The notes: generated by a model from the sequence alone, not told the origin. 64,000 nt of DNA from Aliivibrio sp. (GCA_016764915.1 JAESQY010000074.1:1-64000), one strand, 5' to 3'. Positions 28,644-39,411 are shown, counted from the first letter of the stretch. Translations and numbers: made by a program.

Positions 28644-29858
28644 TTACTGAGAGTAGTTATGCAGAAAACGTTCAAGTCGGCCAATCGCCATCTCTAAATC
28701 ATCCACGCGAGGCAGTGTGACAATTCTAAAGTGGTCCGGTTTGTGCCAGTTAAATCCAGTACCTTGCACGAGTAGTACTTTCTCCTGAATTAAAAAATCC
28801 AACACGAATTTCTGATCGTCTTTAATGTTATACATTTTTGGATCGAGTTTAGGGAAGAGATACATTGCCCCCTTCGGTTTAACGCAGCTTACTCCAGGTA
28901 TCTGAGTTAATAGCTCATAAGCACGATCTCTTTGTTCTAGTAAGCGCCCTCCCGGAAGGAGCAGTTCGTTGACACTTTGGTAGCCTCCTAATGCGGTTTG
29001 TATTGCGTGCTGCATAGGAACATTGGCACATAGCCTCATGGATGAGAGCATCTCTAATCCAGATATGTACTCTTTGGCAAAGTGTTGAGGGCCTGAAATA
29101 AACATCCAACCAGCTCTAAAGCCACATACCCGGTAGGCTTTGGATAGACCATTGAACGTGATGGTTAATACATCTTCTGATAGGGTGGCGACAGAGGTAT
29201 GAATTGCACCGTCGTAGAGTACTTTATCGTAAATCTCATCGGCGAATATAATGAGATCATGCTGGCGAGCAATTTCAACTATTTCTAACAGGAAATCACG
29301 GCTATATACTGCGCCAGTTGGGTTATTAGGGTTAATTAAAATAATGCCCTTGGTTTTTGAAGTTATCTTGCTCTTAATATCATCCAGATCCGGATACCAA
29401 TCAGACTCTTCATCACATATGTAGTGAATTGGATTACCACCAGATAAAGAGACTGCTGCGGTCCATAACGGGTAATCAGGTGAAGGGACCAGCATCTCAT
29501 CATCATTATTGAGCAGTGCTTGCATTGCCATGACTATTAACTCAGAGGCCCCGTTGCCGATATACACATCTTCCACATCAAGATTAAGTAAACCGCGTTT
29601 TTGATAGTGCTGTACTACTGCTTTACGAGCGGAGTAAATCCCTTTTGAATCACAATAACCTTGTGAAGTAGGTAAGTTTTTGATGACATCAACTAAAATC
29701 TCATCCGGGGCATCAAAACCAAATGGGGCGGGATTGCCAATGTTGAGCTTTAGAATTTTATGCCCTTCTTCTTCTAATCGCTTAGCATGTTTCAATACTG
29801 GACCACGAATATCGTAGCAGACATTATTGAGTTTGGATGACATCCCGATATTTTTCAT
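28644..29858 (-). CDS. alaA: Alanine transaminase (PLP aminotransferase)
   Basis: AlaA makes alanine from pyruvate and glutamate. The class I/II aminotransferase fold is shown by NIGNPAPFGFDAP, PNNPTGAVYS, FADEIYDKVLYD and the PLP lysine in FNGLSKAYRV. It is 404 residues, with sequence very close to E. coli AlaA (405). The start at 29858 gives MKNIGMSSKLNN; a start at the second methionine is also possible. It is divergent from menF. Confidence 0.95.
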   Translation of the reverse strand: MKNIGMSSKLNNVCYDIRGPVLKHAKRLEEEGHKILKLNIGNPAPFGFDAPDEILVDVIKNLPTSQGYCDSKGIYSARKAVVQHYQKRGLLNLDVEDVYIGNGASELIVMAMQALLNNDDEMLVPSPDYPLWTAAVSLSGGNPIHYICDEESDWYPDLDDIKSKITSKTKGIILINPNNPTGAVYSRDFLLEIVEIARQHDLIIFADEIYDKVLYDGAIHTSVATLSEDVLTITFNGLSKAYRVCGFRAGWMFISGPQHFAKEYISGLEMLSSMRLCANVPMQHAIQTALGGYQSVNELLLPGGRLLEQRDRAYELLTQIPGVSCVKPKGAMYLFPKLDPKMYNIKDDQKFVLDFLIQEKVLLVQGTGFNWHKPDHFRIVTLPRVDDLEMAIGRLERFLHNYSQ

Positions 29859-30107
29859 TGATTTGCCTTGATGACTGTTTATCTATTAACTTACAAATTA
29901 CACTATTTTTTCACAACTGAGAACGGTTTTTTAGTAAAATATAGGGATAAATAAACAGGTGAGGGATTTTATCCTAAAGATGAGTGATTTCTATTATTGA
30001 GTATAATTTTTGCCAGTTTCAAGGTTTAATGTAGAATGGTCTGTTCAATTGATTTTTTATTGATACCAAACAATATTTTCTTAAGTGATTAAGAGAATAA
30101 TTAGAGC

Positions 30108-31469
30108 ATGGAATTACTTTCGCCAAGGTGGCCAAAAAAGCTGAGAGAGGTAGATTTGTCCGCTTTGCATAATGCGATTCAGTCATTAAAAGATAAAATT
30201 GAACATGCGAAATCATCTGATGTTCGTGTGGACGTAAACCTTGAGTGGTCAGAAGATAAAGACTTGATAGATTGGTTTGACGCTCAGCCAATTTTCCCTA
30301 AATTTTATTGGCAGTCTCGCAACACTCAGCAAGAGACGATTGCATTAGGTCAGGTGAGAACTTTTACTGACCCTGCCGTTGCTCAAAGTGCACTCGGCAA
30401 TGGTCAGCGCATTTGGGGTGGACGCTCTTTTGATGGTAGAACGTCGAGAAATAGACGCTGTATGTCCTCTTTTTTCTTCTTACCACAGCTTGAAATTAAT
30501 CGAACCAATAATGCTTGGCAGCTTGTCGCCAACCTCAGTGATGATAATAGTCAACTATTGAGCCGACTTAGCGCATTGACAGACAATGTTACGCCGCTCC
30601 ATGCGTTAAAATGCAACATCGTTTCGAAAGTGCATGCCCCTGAATTTGCGGATTGGTCAAAGATGGTCAATAAAGCGCTTGATGGCATTACAAACAAAAT
30701 ATTCGAGAAAGTGGTACTGGCGAGAAAAACCACCCTAACACTGAGTCATCCGCTCTCCTCCTCTCAATTTCTAAAAGCCAGCCGTAAGGTTAACACTGAC
30801 AGTTTTCATTTTATGATGGCGTTAGACCACAAGCACTGCTTTATTGGCTCTACTCCTGAAAGACTCTATGTGAGAAATGGGACTGATATTCATACTGAAG
30901 CATTAGCGGGCACTATTGGTCGAGGTATTAATGGTTCCGAAGATAATAAATTAGCGACATGGTTATTTAATGATGAAAAGAATCGTTATGAAAATCATTT
31001 AGTGGTTGAGGACATTGTTAGCCGACTCAATAACCACTGCTCGACGGTTCATGTAACCAAAGAACCAGAATTGGTAAAGTTGCGTAAAGTTCAACATCTT
31101 AAACGTGATATTTCTGGTCTGCTTAATAGCGATTTTGGTGATGCTTCTTTGCTTGATAGCTTGCAACCCACCGCTGCGATAGCGGGTTTACCACGTGAAG
31201 CGGCACTGAATTTTATCGCCGATCATGAACCGTTTGCTCGAGGCTGGTACAGCGGCGCGGTAGGGTTTTTAAGTGAGCAACAGAGCGAGTTTTGTGTGGC
31301 GATTAGAAGCGCATTGGTTAAAGAGAAAGAGTTACATCTTTTTGCGGGTGCTGGAATTGTTCCTGGTTCTAAAGCTGACAGTGAGTGGCAAGAGCTGGAC
31401 AGAAAGACCTCTACGCTCTATAGCTTGTTAGAACCTGAGTCGAATTTATCAGAGTCACGTAGCGCATGA
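30108..31469 (+). CDS. menF: Isochorismate synthase MenF
   Basis: The first step of menaquinone synthesis, chorismate to isochorismate. The C-terminal chorismate-binding domain is clear: FIGSTPERLY, ALAGTIGRG, RGWYSGAVGF and CVAIRSALV, with the acidic magnesium-site residues. It is 453 residues (E. coli 431). It opens a six-gene men block. The stop overlaps the menD start (ATGA). Confidence 0.94.
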   Translation: MELLSPRWPKKLREVDLSALHNAIQSLKDKIEHAKSSDVRVDVNLEWSEDKDLIDWFDAQPIFPKFYWQSRNTQQETIALGQVRTFTDPAVAQSALGNGQRIWGGRSFDGRTSRNRRCMSSFFFLPQLEINRTNNAWQLVANLSDDNSQLLSRLSALTDNVTPLHALKCNIVSKVHAPEFADWSKMVNKALDGITNKIFEKVVLARKTTLTLSHPLSSSQFLKASRKVNTDSFHFMMALDHKHCFIGSTPERLYVRNGTDIHTEALAGTIGRGINGSEDNKLATWLFNDEKNRYENHLVVEDIVSRLNNHCSTVHVTKEPELVKLRKVQHLKRDISGLLNSDFGDASLLDSLQPTAAIAGLPREAALNFIADHEPFARGWYSGAVGFLSEQQSEFCVAIRSALVKEKELHLFAGAGIVPGSKADSEWQELDRKTSTLYSLLEPESNLSESRSA

Positions 31470-33202
31470 GTTGGAAAGCGCAACAGGCAAGTCTCAACCG
31501 ATTGTGGGCGGCCTTAATTATTGAAGAGCTGACGCGTTGTGGTGTTAAACATCTCTGCTTAGCGCCAGGTTCTCGTTCAACTCCATTAGCCATAGCGGCT
31601 TCAAAGAACAGTAACCTCTCTTTACATACGCATTTTGATGAGCGTGGGTTGGGTTTTTTTGCGTTAGGTTTAGCAAAAGTTGAATCGAACGCGGTGGCGG
31701 TTGTTGTCACTTCAGGCACCGCTGTTGCAAATTTATTACCCTGTGTGGTTGAGTCGGGGTTAACCAAAGAGAAGCTAATTCTGTTAACCTCAGACCGTCC
31801 TGTTGATCAGATTGATTGCGGTGCTAACCAAGCTATCAACCAAACTGGGATTTTCTCATCTCATGTGACGACATCATTTAATTTACCTAGCCCTACATTA
31901 ACCATCTCTCCATGCTGGTTATTGAGTGCTATTGATAAGTTGATGTCTGAACAATCCGCCCAAGGCGGTTCACTCCATATAAATTGTCCCTATCCTGAAC
32001 CGTTGTATGGGGATGATGTCGACTTTGCTAACTATCTAGTGCCGTTATTACACTGGCAGCACTCTCACCAACCTTTTGTCAGTATCATTGAGCCCCAGCA
32101 GACTATCGCCATTGCAGATGATTGGCATCAAATGATAAAAACACGCGGTGTGATTGTCGCCGGGAAACTTACGAGTGCAGAATTAACAGCCGTAAGAGTG
32201 TTGGCCAAAAGCTTACAATGGCCACTGCTTCTTGATCCTCAGGCCTGTGGTAGCTCAGAATGGGCGCACTATGACTTATGGTTACAGAATCAAGCCTGTT
32301 GCACAAAATTAGAACAAGCTCAATCTCTATTGCAAGTCGGCGCAAGGGTGGTATCGAAACGCCTTGGCCAGTTTATTGAAAAACAGCCGTGGTTAAATCA
32401 TTGGATGGTGACGCCACACTCTGGATTGTTGGTTGCTTCACATCAGCCTCATCACCGTATCAACCATAATATTTTGGATTGGCTAAATAGCTATCAACTT
32501 TGGTTAGACAGTGCGGTTAAGTTTGAGTGTTCATCAATGGGTTGGGCCGATGAGTTAATTGAGAGTAGTGACCAAGTTAAAGCGCTATGTGTGTGCTCTA
32601 CACTATACTCTGAAAAACTGAGCGAGTTAAGCTTTGCCACTAGCCTTGAGAGTGTTATAGCGGAGAATACAACCCTATTTATTGGTAACAGCCTGATCAT
32701 TCGTTTAGTCGACATGGTGTCATGCTTGCCAGACCTTGCTGTTTACTCTAATCGCGGCGCGTCAGGAATTGATGGTTTAATCGCCACAGCAGCAGGGATA
32801 CAGTGTGCTAATAAGCAGCCATTACTCTGTCTAATAGGAGACACCTCTCTACTGTATGACCTCAATTCATTGCCTCTGTTGGCCAAGAATGACTCTCCAA
32901 CCGTCATCGTGGTAACCAACAATGATGGTGGTGCTATTTTTGATCTTTTACCGGTGAGTGAGCAGCAAAAAGAGTCGCTGTATCGTATGCCACATGGTTT
33001 TGAGTTTTCACACGCTGCTGCGATGTTCGGTATCGACTATTGTCAGCCAGAGACATTGTCAGCGGCGATTAATGCGGTCCGTGACGGGCTTTCATCAACC
33101 AGTAATCAGACACGACTGGTTGAGATTAAAACGTCGCCGGGACAAGCAGGTATCGAGCTAAAGACGCTGTTTTCGGTTATTCAACATGCTTCTATTCTCT
33201 AA
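31466..33202 (+). CDS. menD: SEPHCHC synthase MenD
   Basis: A thiamine-diphosphate enzyme that joins 2-oxoglutarate and isochorismate. The early segment LCLAPGSRSTPLA and the ThDP-activating glutamate in HFDERGLGFFALG are typical. The ThDP/Mg motif GDTSLLYDLNSL is in the C-terminal third, followed by NNDGGAIFDLLP. It is 578 residues (E. coli 556). It is coupled to menF and menH by overlapping ends. Confidence 0.95.
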   Translation: MSWKAQQASLNRLWAALIIEELTRCGVKHLCLAPGSRSTPLAIAASKNSNLSLHTHFDERGLGFFALGLAKVESNAVAVVVTSGTAVANLLPCVVESGLTKEKLILLTSDRPVDQIDCGANQAINQTGIFSSHVTTSFNLPSPTLTISPCWLLSAIDKLMSEQSAQGGSLHINCPYPEPLYGDDVDFANYLVPLLHWQHSHQPFVSIIEPQQTIAIADDWHQMIKTRGVIVAGKLTSAELTAVRVLAKSLQWPLLLDPQACGSSEWAHYDLWLQNQACCTKLEQAQSLLQVGARVVSKRLGQFIEKQPWLNHWMVTPHSGLLVASHQPHHRINHNILDWLNSYQLWLDSAVKFECSSMGWADELIESSDQVKALCVCSTLYSEKLSELSFATSLESVIAENTTLFIGNSLIIRLVDMVSCLPDLAVYSNRGASGIDGLIATAAGIQCANKQPLLCLIGDTSLLYDLNSLPLLAKNDSPTVIVVTNNDGGAIFDLLPVSEQQKESLYRMPHGFEFSHAAAMFGIDYCQPETLSAAINAVRDGLSSTSNQTRLVEIKTSPGQAGIELKTLFSVIQHASIL

Positions 33203-33974
33203 TACCTTCGGACAAGGTAACCCCAACAGCCCTCGTCGCCCAACCGTTGTTTTTTTACACGGTTTTTTAGGCAACTCGAAAGATTGGTCTTCGGTTATTC
33301 AACAAGTGAGTCAAACTCACCAATGTATAGCGATAGACCTGCCGGGTCATGGTTACAGTAGCGCAATTAGCGCTATCAACTTTGACCATATTCAGACACT
33401 TATTGCACAAACATTGATGCAAAGAGGGATCACTGAAGCGGTGTTTGTCGGTTACTCATTAGGCGCTAGAGTCTTAATGAATATAGTTTCTTATCCGAAT
33501 GCCTCTTGGCAATGTGATTTGCGAGGAGTCATGTTGGAAGGTGGACATTTTGGTCTTGATAAAGATCAACGTGAGAGTCGTTATCGCAGTGATCAACAGT
33601 GGGCAAAACAATTTAGGGGTAGGCCTATTGAGCAAGTCTTACAGAGTTGGTACCAACAAACCGTTTTTTCCTCATTAAGTGATCACCAGCGGCAAACATT
33701 GATTGATCAACGTAAACATAACCGTGGAGAGAGAGTGGCTGAAATGTTGGAGGCCGCATCGTTGGCCAAGCAGCAGAACTTACTGCCACAGCTGCAGCAA
33801 TCTTCAATCTCGTTGCACTATGTGTGTGGCGATAACGATATGAAATTTCAGCAGCTTGCTATTAAAAGCCAATTAGAGTTGTCTATTATTGATGATGCTG
33901 GACACAATGCACATAACGAACAACCAGAGCTGTTTAGTCGACAGCTATTACATTATTTAGAACAAGTAGGTTAA
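33186..33974 (+). CDS. menH: SHCHC synthase MenH (alpha/beta hydrolase fold)
   Basis: Removes pyruvate from SEPHCHC to give [16 protein letters not shown] is the oxyanion segment, Ser91 lies in VGYSLGAR, and the catalytic histidine is in [11 protein letters not shown] near the end. It is 262 residues (E. coli 252). Its start lies inside the last 17 bases of menD, so translation is coupled. Confidence 0.92.
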   Translation: MLLFSNTFGQGNPNSPRRPTVVFLHGFLGNSKDWSSVIQQVSQTHQCIAIDLPGHGYSSAISAINFDHIQTLIAQTLMQRGITEAVFVGYSLGARVLMNIVSYPNASWQCDLRGVMLEGGHFGLDKDQRESRYRSDQQWAKQFRGRPIEQVLQSWYQQTVFSSLSDHQRQTLIDQRKHNRGERVAEMLEAASLAKQQNLLPQLQQSSISLHYVCGDNDMKFQQLAIKSQLELSIIDDAGHNAHNEQPELFSRQLLHYLEQVG

Positions 33975-33978
33975 TAAC

Positions 33979-34845
33979 ATGGCGAGAACCGTAGGAATTT
34001 CAGAAGAAGAGCTATATGCCGCAATCAACTGGACCGATTGCACAGCAGACTATGAAGATATTCATTATCACAAGTCCGCAGACGGCATCGCTAAAATCAC
34101 CATTGCTCGGCCACAAGTGAGAAACGCATTTCGCCCGGGAACTGTCAAAGAGATGATTAACGCGCTAGCGGATGCTAGATACGACGAAAATGTCGGTGTG
34201 GTTATTTTAACAGGTTTAGGCGAAGACGCTTTCTGCTCCGGTGGTGATCAGAAAATTCGTGGTGACTACGGTGGTTATAAGGATGACTCAGGAACTCATC
34301 ACCTGAATGTGCTCGATTTCCAACGTCAAATTCGCACTTGTCCTAAACCAGTGATCGCTGCAGTGGCGGGTTATGCGGTAGGTGGTGGACATGTTCTGCA
34401 TATGATGTGTGACCTTACTATTGCTGCTGAAAATGCACAGTTTGGTCAAACGGGCCCTAAAGTAGGTTCTTTTGATGGTGGCTGGGGCGCTTCATACATG
34501 GCCCGTATCGTGGGTCAAAAGAAGGCGCGTGAAATTTGGTTTTTATGTCGTTTCTATGATGCACAAGAAGCTCTGGACATGGGGCTGGTTAATACGGTTG
34601 TTCCACTGCAAGATTTGGAAAAAGAGACCATCAGATGGTGCCGCGAAGTATTACAACATAGCCCAATGGCACTGCGCTGTTTAAAAGCGGCCTTAAATGC
34701 GGATTGTGACGGTCAAGCAGGTTTACAGGAGCTTGCTGGCAATGCGACCATGATGTTCTATATGACGGAAGAGGGGCAAGAGGGGCGTAATGCATTTAAT
34801 GAAAAACGTCGACCAAACTTTAACAAATTTCCTCGCAATCCATAA
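33979..34845 (+). CDS. menB: 1,4-dihydroxy-2-naphthoyl-CoA synthase
   Basis: The ring-closing step on o-succinylbenzoyl-CoA, a crotonase-fold enzyme. [12 protein letters not shown] is the oxyanion and bicarbonate-site region, and [19 protein letters not shown] is the MenB-specific segment. It is 288 residues (E. coli 285). It lies four bases after menH. Confidence 0.97.
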   Translation: MARTVGISEEELYAAINWTDCTADYEDIHYHKSADGIAKITIARPQVRNAFRPGTVKEMINALADARYDENVGVVILTGLGEDAFCSGGDQKIRGDYGGYKDDSGTHHLNVLDFQRQIRTCPKPVIAAVAGYAVGGGHVLHMMCDLTIAAENAQFGQTGPKVGSFDGGWGASYMARIVGQKKAREIWFLCRFYDAQEALDMGLVNTVVPLQDLEKETIRWCREVLQHSPMALRCLKAALNADCDGQAGLQELAGNATMMFYMTEEGQEGRNAFNEKRRPNFNKFPRNP

Positions 34846-34860
34846 TTAAGAGCGAACCCT

Positions 34861-35835
34861 ATGCGAACTGCAAAACTGTACCAATATCAATTGCCAATGG
34901 ACAGCGGTGTCATTTTGCGCGATCAGCGTTTAACGACTCGTGAAGGTTGGATTGTTGAGTTACAACAAGGTGAATGTATTGGCCGTGGTGAAATTGCTCC
35001 TCTGCCTGGATTTAGTCACGAAACTGCTGAGCAAGCAGGTGAACAAGCGCTACAATTTCTTGAGCAGTGGATATCTGGTGAGACGTTAATGTTATCTACG
35101 GCACTACCATCCGTTGCTTTTGGCATCAGTATGGCCCAGTTAGAACTTGCGGGTGGACTGCCTGATGATGCGAATTTCGCTACTGCGCCACTTTGCACTG
35201 GTGATCCAGATGATTTAGTGATTAAGCTTGATCAAATGGATGGAACCAAAGTGGCCAAAATTAAGGTCGGAATGTATGAAGCGGTACGTGATGGTATGGT
35301 GGCCAATATGTTCTTTGATGCGATTCCTGATCTCACTTTGCGTTTAGATGCTAATCGAGGCTGGACGCCAATTAAAGCGCGTCAATTTGCCAAGTATATT
35401 CAGCCTCATCACCGTTCGAAAATCGAATTTTTAGAAGAGCCTTGCAAAAAACCGCAAGACAGTCTTGAGTTTGCTCAAGAGAGTGGCATCGCCATTGCTT
35501 GGGATGAAACTGTGCGAGATGAGGGTTTTGAAGTAAAAGCACAACAGGGAGTGGTGGCCATTATTATCAAACCAACATTGATTGGCTCAGTGGAAAAATG
35601 CCAACAGCTCATTCAGCAGGCGCATCAACAAGGGCTAATTGCCGTTATCAGCTCCAGTATTGAGAGCAGCTTGGGTTTGAATCAACTAGCAAGGCTCGCC
35701 AATTGGTTAACACCAGAAGTGACTCCGGGCTTAGATACTGTTGATATGTTTCAGCAGCAGTTAGAGACACCTTGGCCAAATTCGTCATTACCATTGATCC
35801 GCCTGTCAGATCTTACTCTGTATTGGAATAAATAG
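34861..35835 (+). CDS. menC: o-Succinylbenzoate synthase
   Basis: An enolase-superfamily dehydratase turning SHCHC into o-succinylbenzoate. The catalytic lysine is in AKIKVGMYE. Metal ligands are in LRLDANRGW, FLEEPCK and AWDETVRDE. It is 324 residues (E. coli 320). It lies 15 bases after menB with GAGCG upstream of the ATG. Confidence 0.94.
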   Translation: MRTAKLYQYQLPMDSGVILRDQRLTTREGWIVELQQGECIGRGEIAPLPGFSHETAEQAGEQALQFLEQWISGETLMLSTALPSVAFGISMAQLELAGGLPDDANFATAPLCTGDPDDLVIKLDQMDGTKVAKIKVGMYEAVRDGMVANMFFDAIPDLTLRLDANRGWTPIKARQFAKYIQPHHRSKIEFLEEPCKKPQDSLEFAQESGIAIAWDETVRDEGFEVKAQQGVVAIIIKPTLIGSVEKCQQLIQQAHQQGLIAVISSSIESSLGLNQLARLANWLTPEVTPGLDTVDMFQQQLETPWPNSSLPLIRLSDLTLYWNK

Positions 35836-35838
35836 TCG

Positions 35839-37230
35839 ATGGCAGACATTGAGCACGGCTTTACGACTTGGCCGTGGCAGCACTGGACAAAAGAGCGGCC
35901 CGATGAGGTCGCTCTCTCTTTTGGCAATACTTCAGTTACTTGGTTGCAGCTGTCTAGCAAAGTTGAAGGCGTTGCTGGTGGCTTGATTAAGCAAGGAGTG
36001 AAAAGGGATGAAATCGTCGTTGCAGTTTCAGATAATCGCATTGAACTGATCTGGTTGCATTTAGCGGCACTACGAGTAGGGGCTAGATTTGTCGCGCTAC
36101 CTGCTCGAATATCGGATGCGGAGTTAATTGAAAAGCTCCATACTCTATCAGCTCATTATATATGGTTAGAGAAGTCAGACAGAGAGATCAATATTGAATA
36201 TCGGCCGCTGGAACTGATTTCAAGCAGTCAGTGTGTGATACCTGTGACTTGGCAACCGACTAGAGCGGCGAGTTTGGTCTTTACATCGGGATCGACTGGA
36301 AAGCCAAAAGCGGTGGTACATAGTATCAATAATCACCTCTACTCTGCAGTGGGTATGCTGAGTATGATGAGCTTTTCTGAACAAGATTCCTGGTTATTAT
36401 CTTTGCCGTTATCACATGTTTCTGGCTTAGCTATCGTATGGCGCTGGCTAACGGCTGGTGGAAAATTGGTATTAACCAAGAGAGACGAACTGCTGAGCGC
36501 CCTTTCTACTGTGACGCACGCTTCTCTAGTGCCGACCCAATTGCAACGACTACTGCAAACAAGTAAGGCAAATGAAGCAACTTGTCTTAAGCAGGTACTT
36601 CTAGGTGGAAGCTCTATTCCCGTTGAGTTGGTGGCGCAGGCGAAGTTGCAAGGAATCGATTGTTGGGTTGGTTATGGAATGACAGAAATGGCATCAACGG
36701 TGGCAGCAAAACGGGCTGATTCAACATCAGGCGTCGGGCAAGTGATTCCCAACCGGCATATCCGTTTTCGAGACCAAGAAATTCAAGTCAGTGGTAAATC
36801 GCTCTGTCTTGGTTACTTAGTGGGTCAGAAGATTCTTACTGTCTGTGACGACGATGGTTGGTTAGCTACGAAAGATCTTGGCTGTGCGAATGAAGGGGAA
36901 CTGTTTATCCTTGGTCGCAAAGACAACATGTTTATCTCTGGAGGGGAGAATATCCATCCTGAAGAGATAGAGTCTGTGCTTTTAACCTATCCTGACATTA
37001 GCCGTGTGGTTGTGATTGGTGTTGACAGTGAAGAGTATGGAGAGCGCCCCGTTGCGGTAGTAGAGAGTTGTACAGCGCTAGATACTGAGCAGCTCAATCG
37101 TTTTTTAGAGGGGCGATTAGACAAAATAAAGTGGCCTGACCGCTACTACCCACTACCGAGCGAACTGCAATTGTCAGAGGTTAAAATTAATCGAAACGCA
37201 GTGAAATCTTGGTTGTTAACACAGCACTAG
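35839..37230 (+). CDS. menE: o-Succinylbenzoate-CoA ligase
   Basis: An adenylate-forming ligase giving OSB-CoA, the substrate of MenB. The ATP motif is FTSGSTGKPKAVVHS, the aspartate motif is WLATKDLG, and the late lysine lies in LSEVKINRNAVKSW. It is 463 residues (E. coli 451). It is the last gene of the men block, facing the transporter gene with two bases between the stops. Confidence 0.94.
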   Translation: MADIEHGFTTWPWQHWTKERPDEVALSFGNTSVTWLQLSSKVEGVAGGLIKQGVKRDEIVVAVSDNRIELIWLHLAALRVGARFVALPARISDAELIEKLHTLSAHYIWLEKSDREINIEYRPLELISSSQCVIPVTWQPTRAASLVFTSGSTGKPKAVVHSINNHLYSAVGMLSMMSFSEQDSWLLSLPLSHVSGLAIVWRWLTAGGKLVLTKRDELLSALSTVTHASLVPTQLQRLLQTSKANEATCLKQVLLGGSSIPVELVAQAKLQGIDCWVGYGMTEMASTVAAKRADSTSGVGQVIPNRHIRFRDQEIQVSGKSLCLGYLVGQKILTVCDDDGWLATKDLGCANEGELFILGRKDNMFISGGENIHPEEIESVLLTYPDISRVVVIGVDSEEYGERPVAVVESCTALDTEQLNRFLEGRLDKIKWPDRYYPLPSELQLSEVKINRNAVKSWLLTQH

Positions 37231-37232
37231 CC

Positions 37233-38549
37233 TCACGGCTTTATTTTCAATAGAGCGAACAACCGGTCAGTGAAAATGGGTGTTTGATAAAACAGATACC
37301 CTGTAAATAGTAAATTTCCTACTGCCAGAGCGGCAAAAAATAGCGGGATAGTTAACTGTAGTAAATGCAGAAAAACGACGGCTAGAATCGCACTCACTAC
37401 CATGAAAATGGCATTATAAATATTATTAGCGGCAATGACTTGCGCACGTTGGTTACTCCGCGCTCGCTGCTGAATCACAGTATAGAGCGGTACAATGTAA
37501 ATTCCCCCCGATACTCCCAGTAGCAATAGGCTGATAAACAGAGGAAATAACTCAAGTGAGGTCATAAATTGGGTGGCACTGAGTACACTGTGTGCTTGTT
37601 CTGGTGTAAACCAGTATAGATTGATACCAAATATGGTCATACCCAAGCTTCCTATTGGCACAATGCCAAGCTCTAGTTTTCCCCTTGAAATTTTATTGCA
37701 AAGTAACGAGCCGATAGCAATACCAATCGAAAAGAGTGCAAGCAGTACAGACACCACACTTGGTGAGCCATTCAAATGCATTTTAGTGAAGTTGGGAAAC
37801 TGAGTTAAGTAACTGGCACCAAGAAACCAAAACCAACTGATGGCCATGATGGCTTGGAAGACTATTTTGTCAGAGCGAGCGATCTTTAAACTGTTTCTGG
37901 TGTGTAATAGTGGATTCCAGCTTTGCAGTGGAGGCATCTTTTCAGGCGTGGCTTTTGGTATAAAACGACTGGAAATGTAGCCAATAAGTGCAAATAAAAG
38001 ACATGAAAATGCAACAATATAATTACTGTAAGGTGATGATGCAATGATGCCAGCCCCTAATGTACCGAGTAAAATGGCGAGGAAGGTGCCAGTTTCAACT
38101 AGAGCATTACCTTGTATCAACTCTGTTTGGTCAAGGTGCTGAGGTAAAATCGCGTATTTGATTGGTCCAAAAAAAGCCGATTGGCTACCCATCAAAAACA
38201 GTAAAAATAGCAGTAGCCAATAACTTTGAGCCATGAAGGCAAATGCAGCAACACTCATGATAATAATTTCGGCAAATTTTATCTTTCTAATAAGTGCTGA
38301 TTTTTCATGTCTATCCGCTATCACCCCCGCAGATGCTGAGAAGATGAAAAAGGGCAAAATAAACAGACCCGCGGCCAAATTGATATAAAGTGTTGAAGAG
38401 ATAGGTTGTTGTTCAATGCTGGCATACGCGACGAGAAGAAGTAGGACATTCTTAAAAATATTATCATTAAATGCCCCCATTGCTTGGGTAATAAAGTATG
38501 GAAGAAATCGACGCGAGCGAAGTAACGGGGTTGATGCCTGATTATGCAT
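37233..38549 (-). CDS. MFS transporter, LplT-like
   Basis: A 438-residue membrane protein with about twelve hydrophobic helices. The N-terminal RRFLPYFITQAMGAFNDN and the loop ADRHEKSALIRKIKF match the lysophospholipid transporter LplT branch, which flips lysophospholipids across the inner membrane. No acyltransferase or acyl-ACP synthetase domain is fused, and aas is not next to it. The substrate is therefore inferred. The ATG at 38549 is preceded by AAAGGA; a TTG at 38600 adds 17 unlikely residues. Confidence 0.8.
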   Translation of the reverse strand: MHNQASTPLLRSRRFLPYFITQAMGAFNDNIFKNVLLLLVAYASIEQQPISSTLYINLAAGLFILPFFIFSASAGVIADRHEKSALIRKIKFAEIIIMSVAAFAFMAQSYWLLLFLLFLMGSQSAFFGPIKYAILPQHLDQTELIQGNALVETGTFLAILLGTLGAGIIASSPYSNYIVAFSCLLFALIGYISSRFIPKATPEKMPPLQSWNPLLHTRNSLKIARSDKIVFQAIMAISWFWFLGASYLTQFPNFTKMHLNGSPSVVSVLLALFSIGIAIGSLLCNKISRGKLELGIVPIGSLGMTIFGINLYWFTPEQAHSVLSATQFMTSLELFPLFISLLLLGVSGGIYIVPLYTVIQQRARSNQRAQVIAANNIYNAIFMVVSAILAVVFLHLLQLTIPLFFAALAVGNLLFTGYLFYQTPIFTDRLFALLKIKP

Positions 38550-38791
38550 ATTATAAATGAGTCCTTTATTAACAAGCGTTTGACTGTTTATTGACCACAA
38601 TTGTTACTATTCAGTGTGAAGTTGCTTGATGATTTGGTCAAGTGTTTTACTCGTTATGGTCTCTTGGTGTATGAGGATCACTTTTTTACGATATTTTCTC
38701 AAAATAAAATTGAAATGGTTGATCTGATTCGGGGTTTTTACATAAATATGTGTCTATGCTTATTAGCAACGTTAAACAATAAGGAAGAGTA

Positions 38792-39040
38792 ATGCCTTTT
38801 AATTCAGAAATTGCCAACGAAATGAGCCTGCTTACCGAATTCTCACTAGATAGCTCACAAGCAGGACTGAAAGTTCATAATGACGCATCTGCTGATACGA
38901 TTTCTGCGATGACACGTCTTTTTAATAAAGGTTTAGTGACACAAAATGATGGCGGGTATTTAACAAACTTAGGTAGAGATGCCGCGGAACATGCACATGG
39001 AGCCATCCAAATTTTAGCGTCTCATAAAGTTAGCGCTTAA
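38792..39040 (+). CDS. TIGR02647 family protein
   Basis: An 82-residue protein of the small conserved TIGR02647 family, known in vibrios, shewanellas and pseudomonads. Recognisable parts are LLTEFSLDSSQAGLKVHNDA and GLVTQNDGGYLTNLGRDAAEHA, which resemble a small winged-helix-like fold. The molecular role is unknown. ATG has AAGGAAG upstream. Confidence 0.85.
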   Translation: MPFNSEIANEMSLLTEFSLDSSQAGLKVHNDASADTISAMTRLFNKGLVTQNDGGYLTNLGRDAAEHAHGAIQILASHKVSA

Positions 39041-39049
39041 TGTTGGTTT

Positions 39050-39073
39050 GAATTTAGCAAGGATGCTAAATTC
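39050..39073. repeat. Perfect 10-bp hairpin after the TIGR02647 gene
   Basis: GAATTTAGCA pairs with TGCTAAATTC around AGGA, starting 10 bases after the stop codon. There is no T-run, so it may be a 3' stabiliser rather than a terminator. Confidence 0.6.
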
Positions 39074-39392
39074 TCTCTGCCACCCCCCTCTGTAATCGAT
39101 AGCTACTCACTCTGTAATTCTGTTTATCTCACCGAAATCGCCTCTTTTTTAAGCTTATTTCTTATGAATTGTCTCTTTATTGATGTTTTTGTTTTTTGAA
39201 TACTTAAGTTTTAGTGATCCAGTTAACAAAATGGCGATTGTTTAACAGTGAATAACGTTGACTTAATATGCATAATTCTAGAATCAACAACACTGCTTTT
39301 TGGTTTATTGTTAGAGTGTGAGAATAAACGTGAATATTTACTCGTTTCGACTTATTTAGCTGAAACCAAACTCATAATCTAGTGGAATTATA

Positions 39393-39411
39393 AGTTGATG
39401 TACGTCACGTT
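39393..39411. promoter_or_regulatory. CRP-like site upstream of arcC
   Basis: TTGA-TGTACG-TCAC resembles TGTGA-N6-TCACA with a one-base defect in the left half. Confidence 0.35.

Noticed and set aside
36200-37230. menE as a possible independent acyl-CoA ligase
   Set aside because: Its length, motifs and position at the end of the men block fit MenE; no reason to call a different enzyme.
38601-38792. 63-codon plus-strand frame before the TIGR02647 gene
   Set aside because: It begins with TTG, lacks a ribosome site, runs into the next start codon and looks like promoter DNA.
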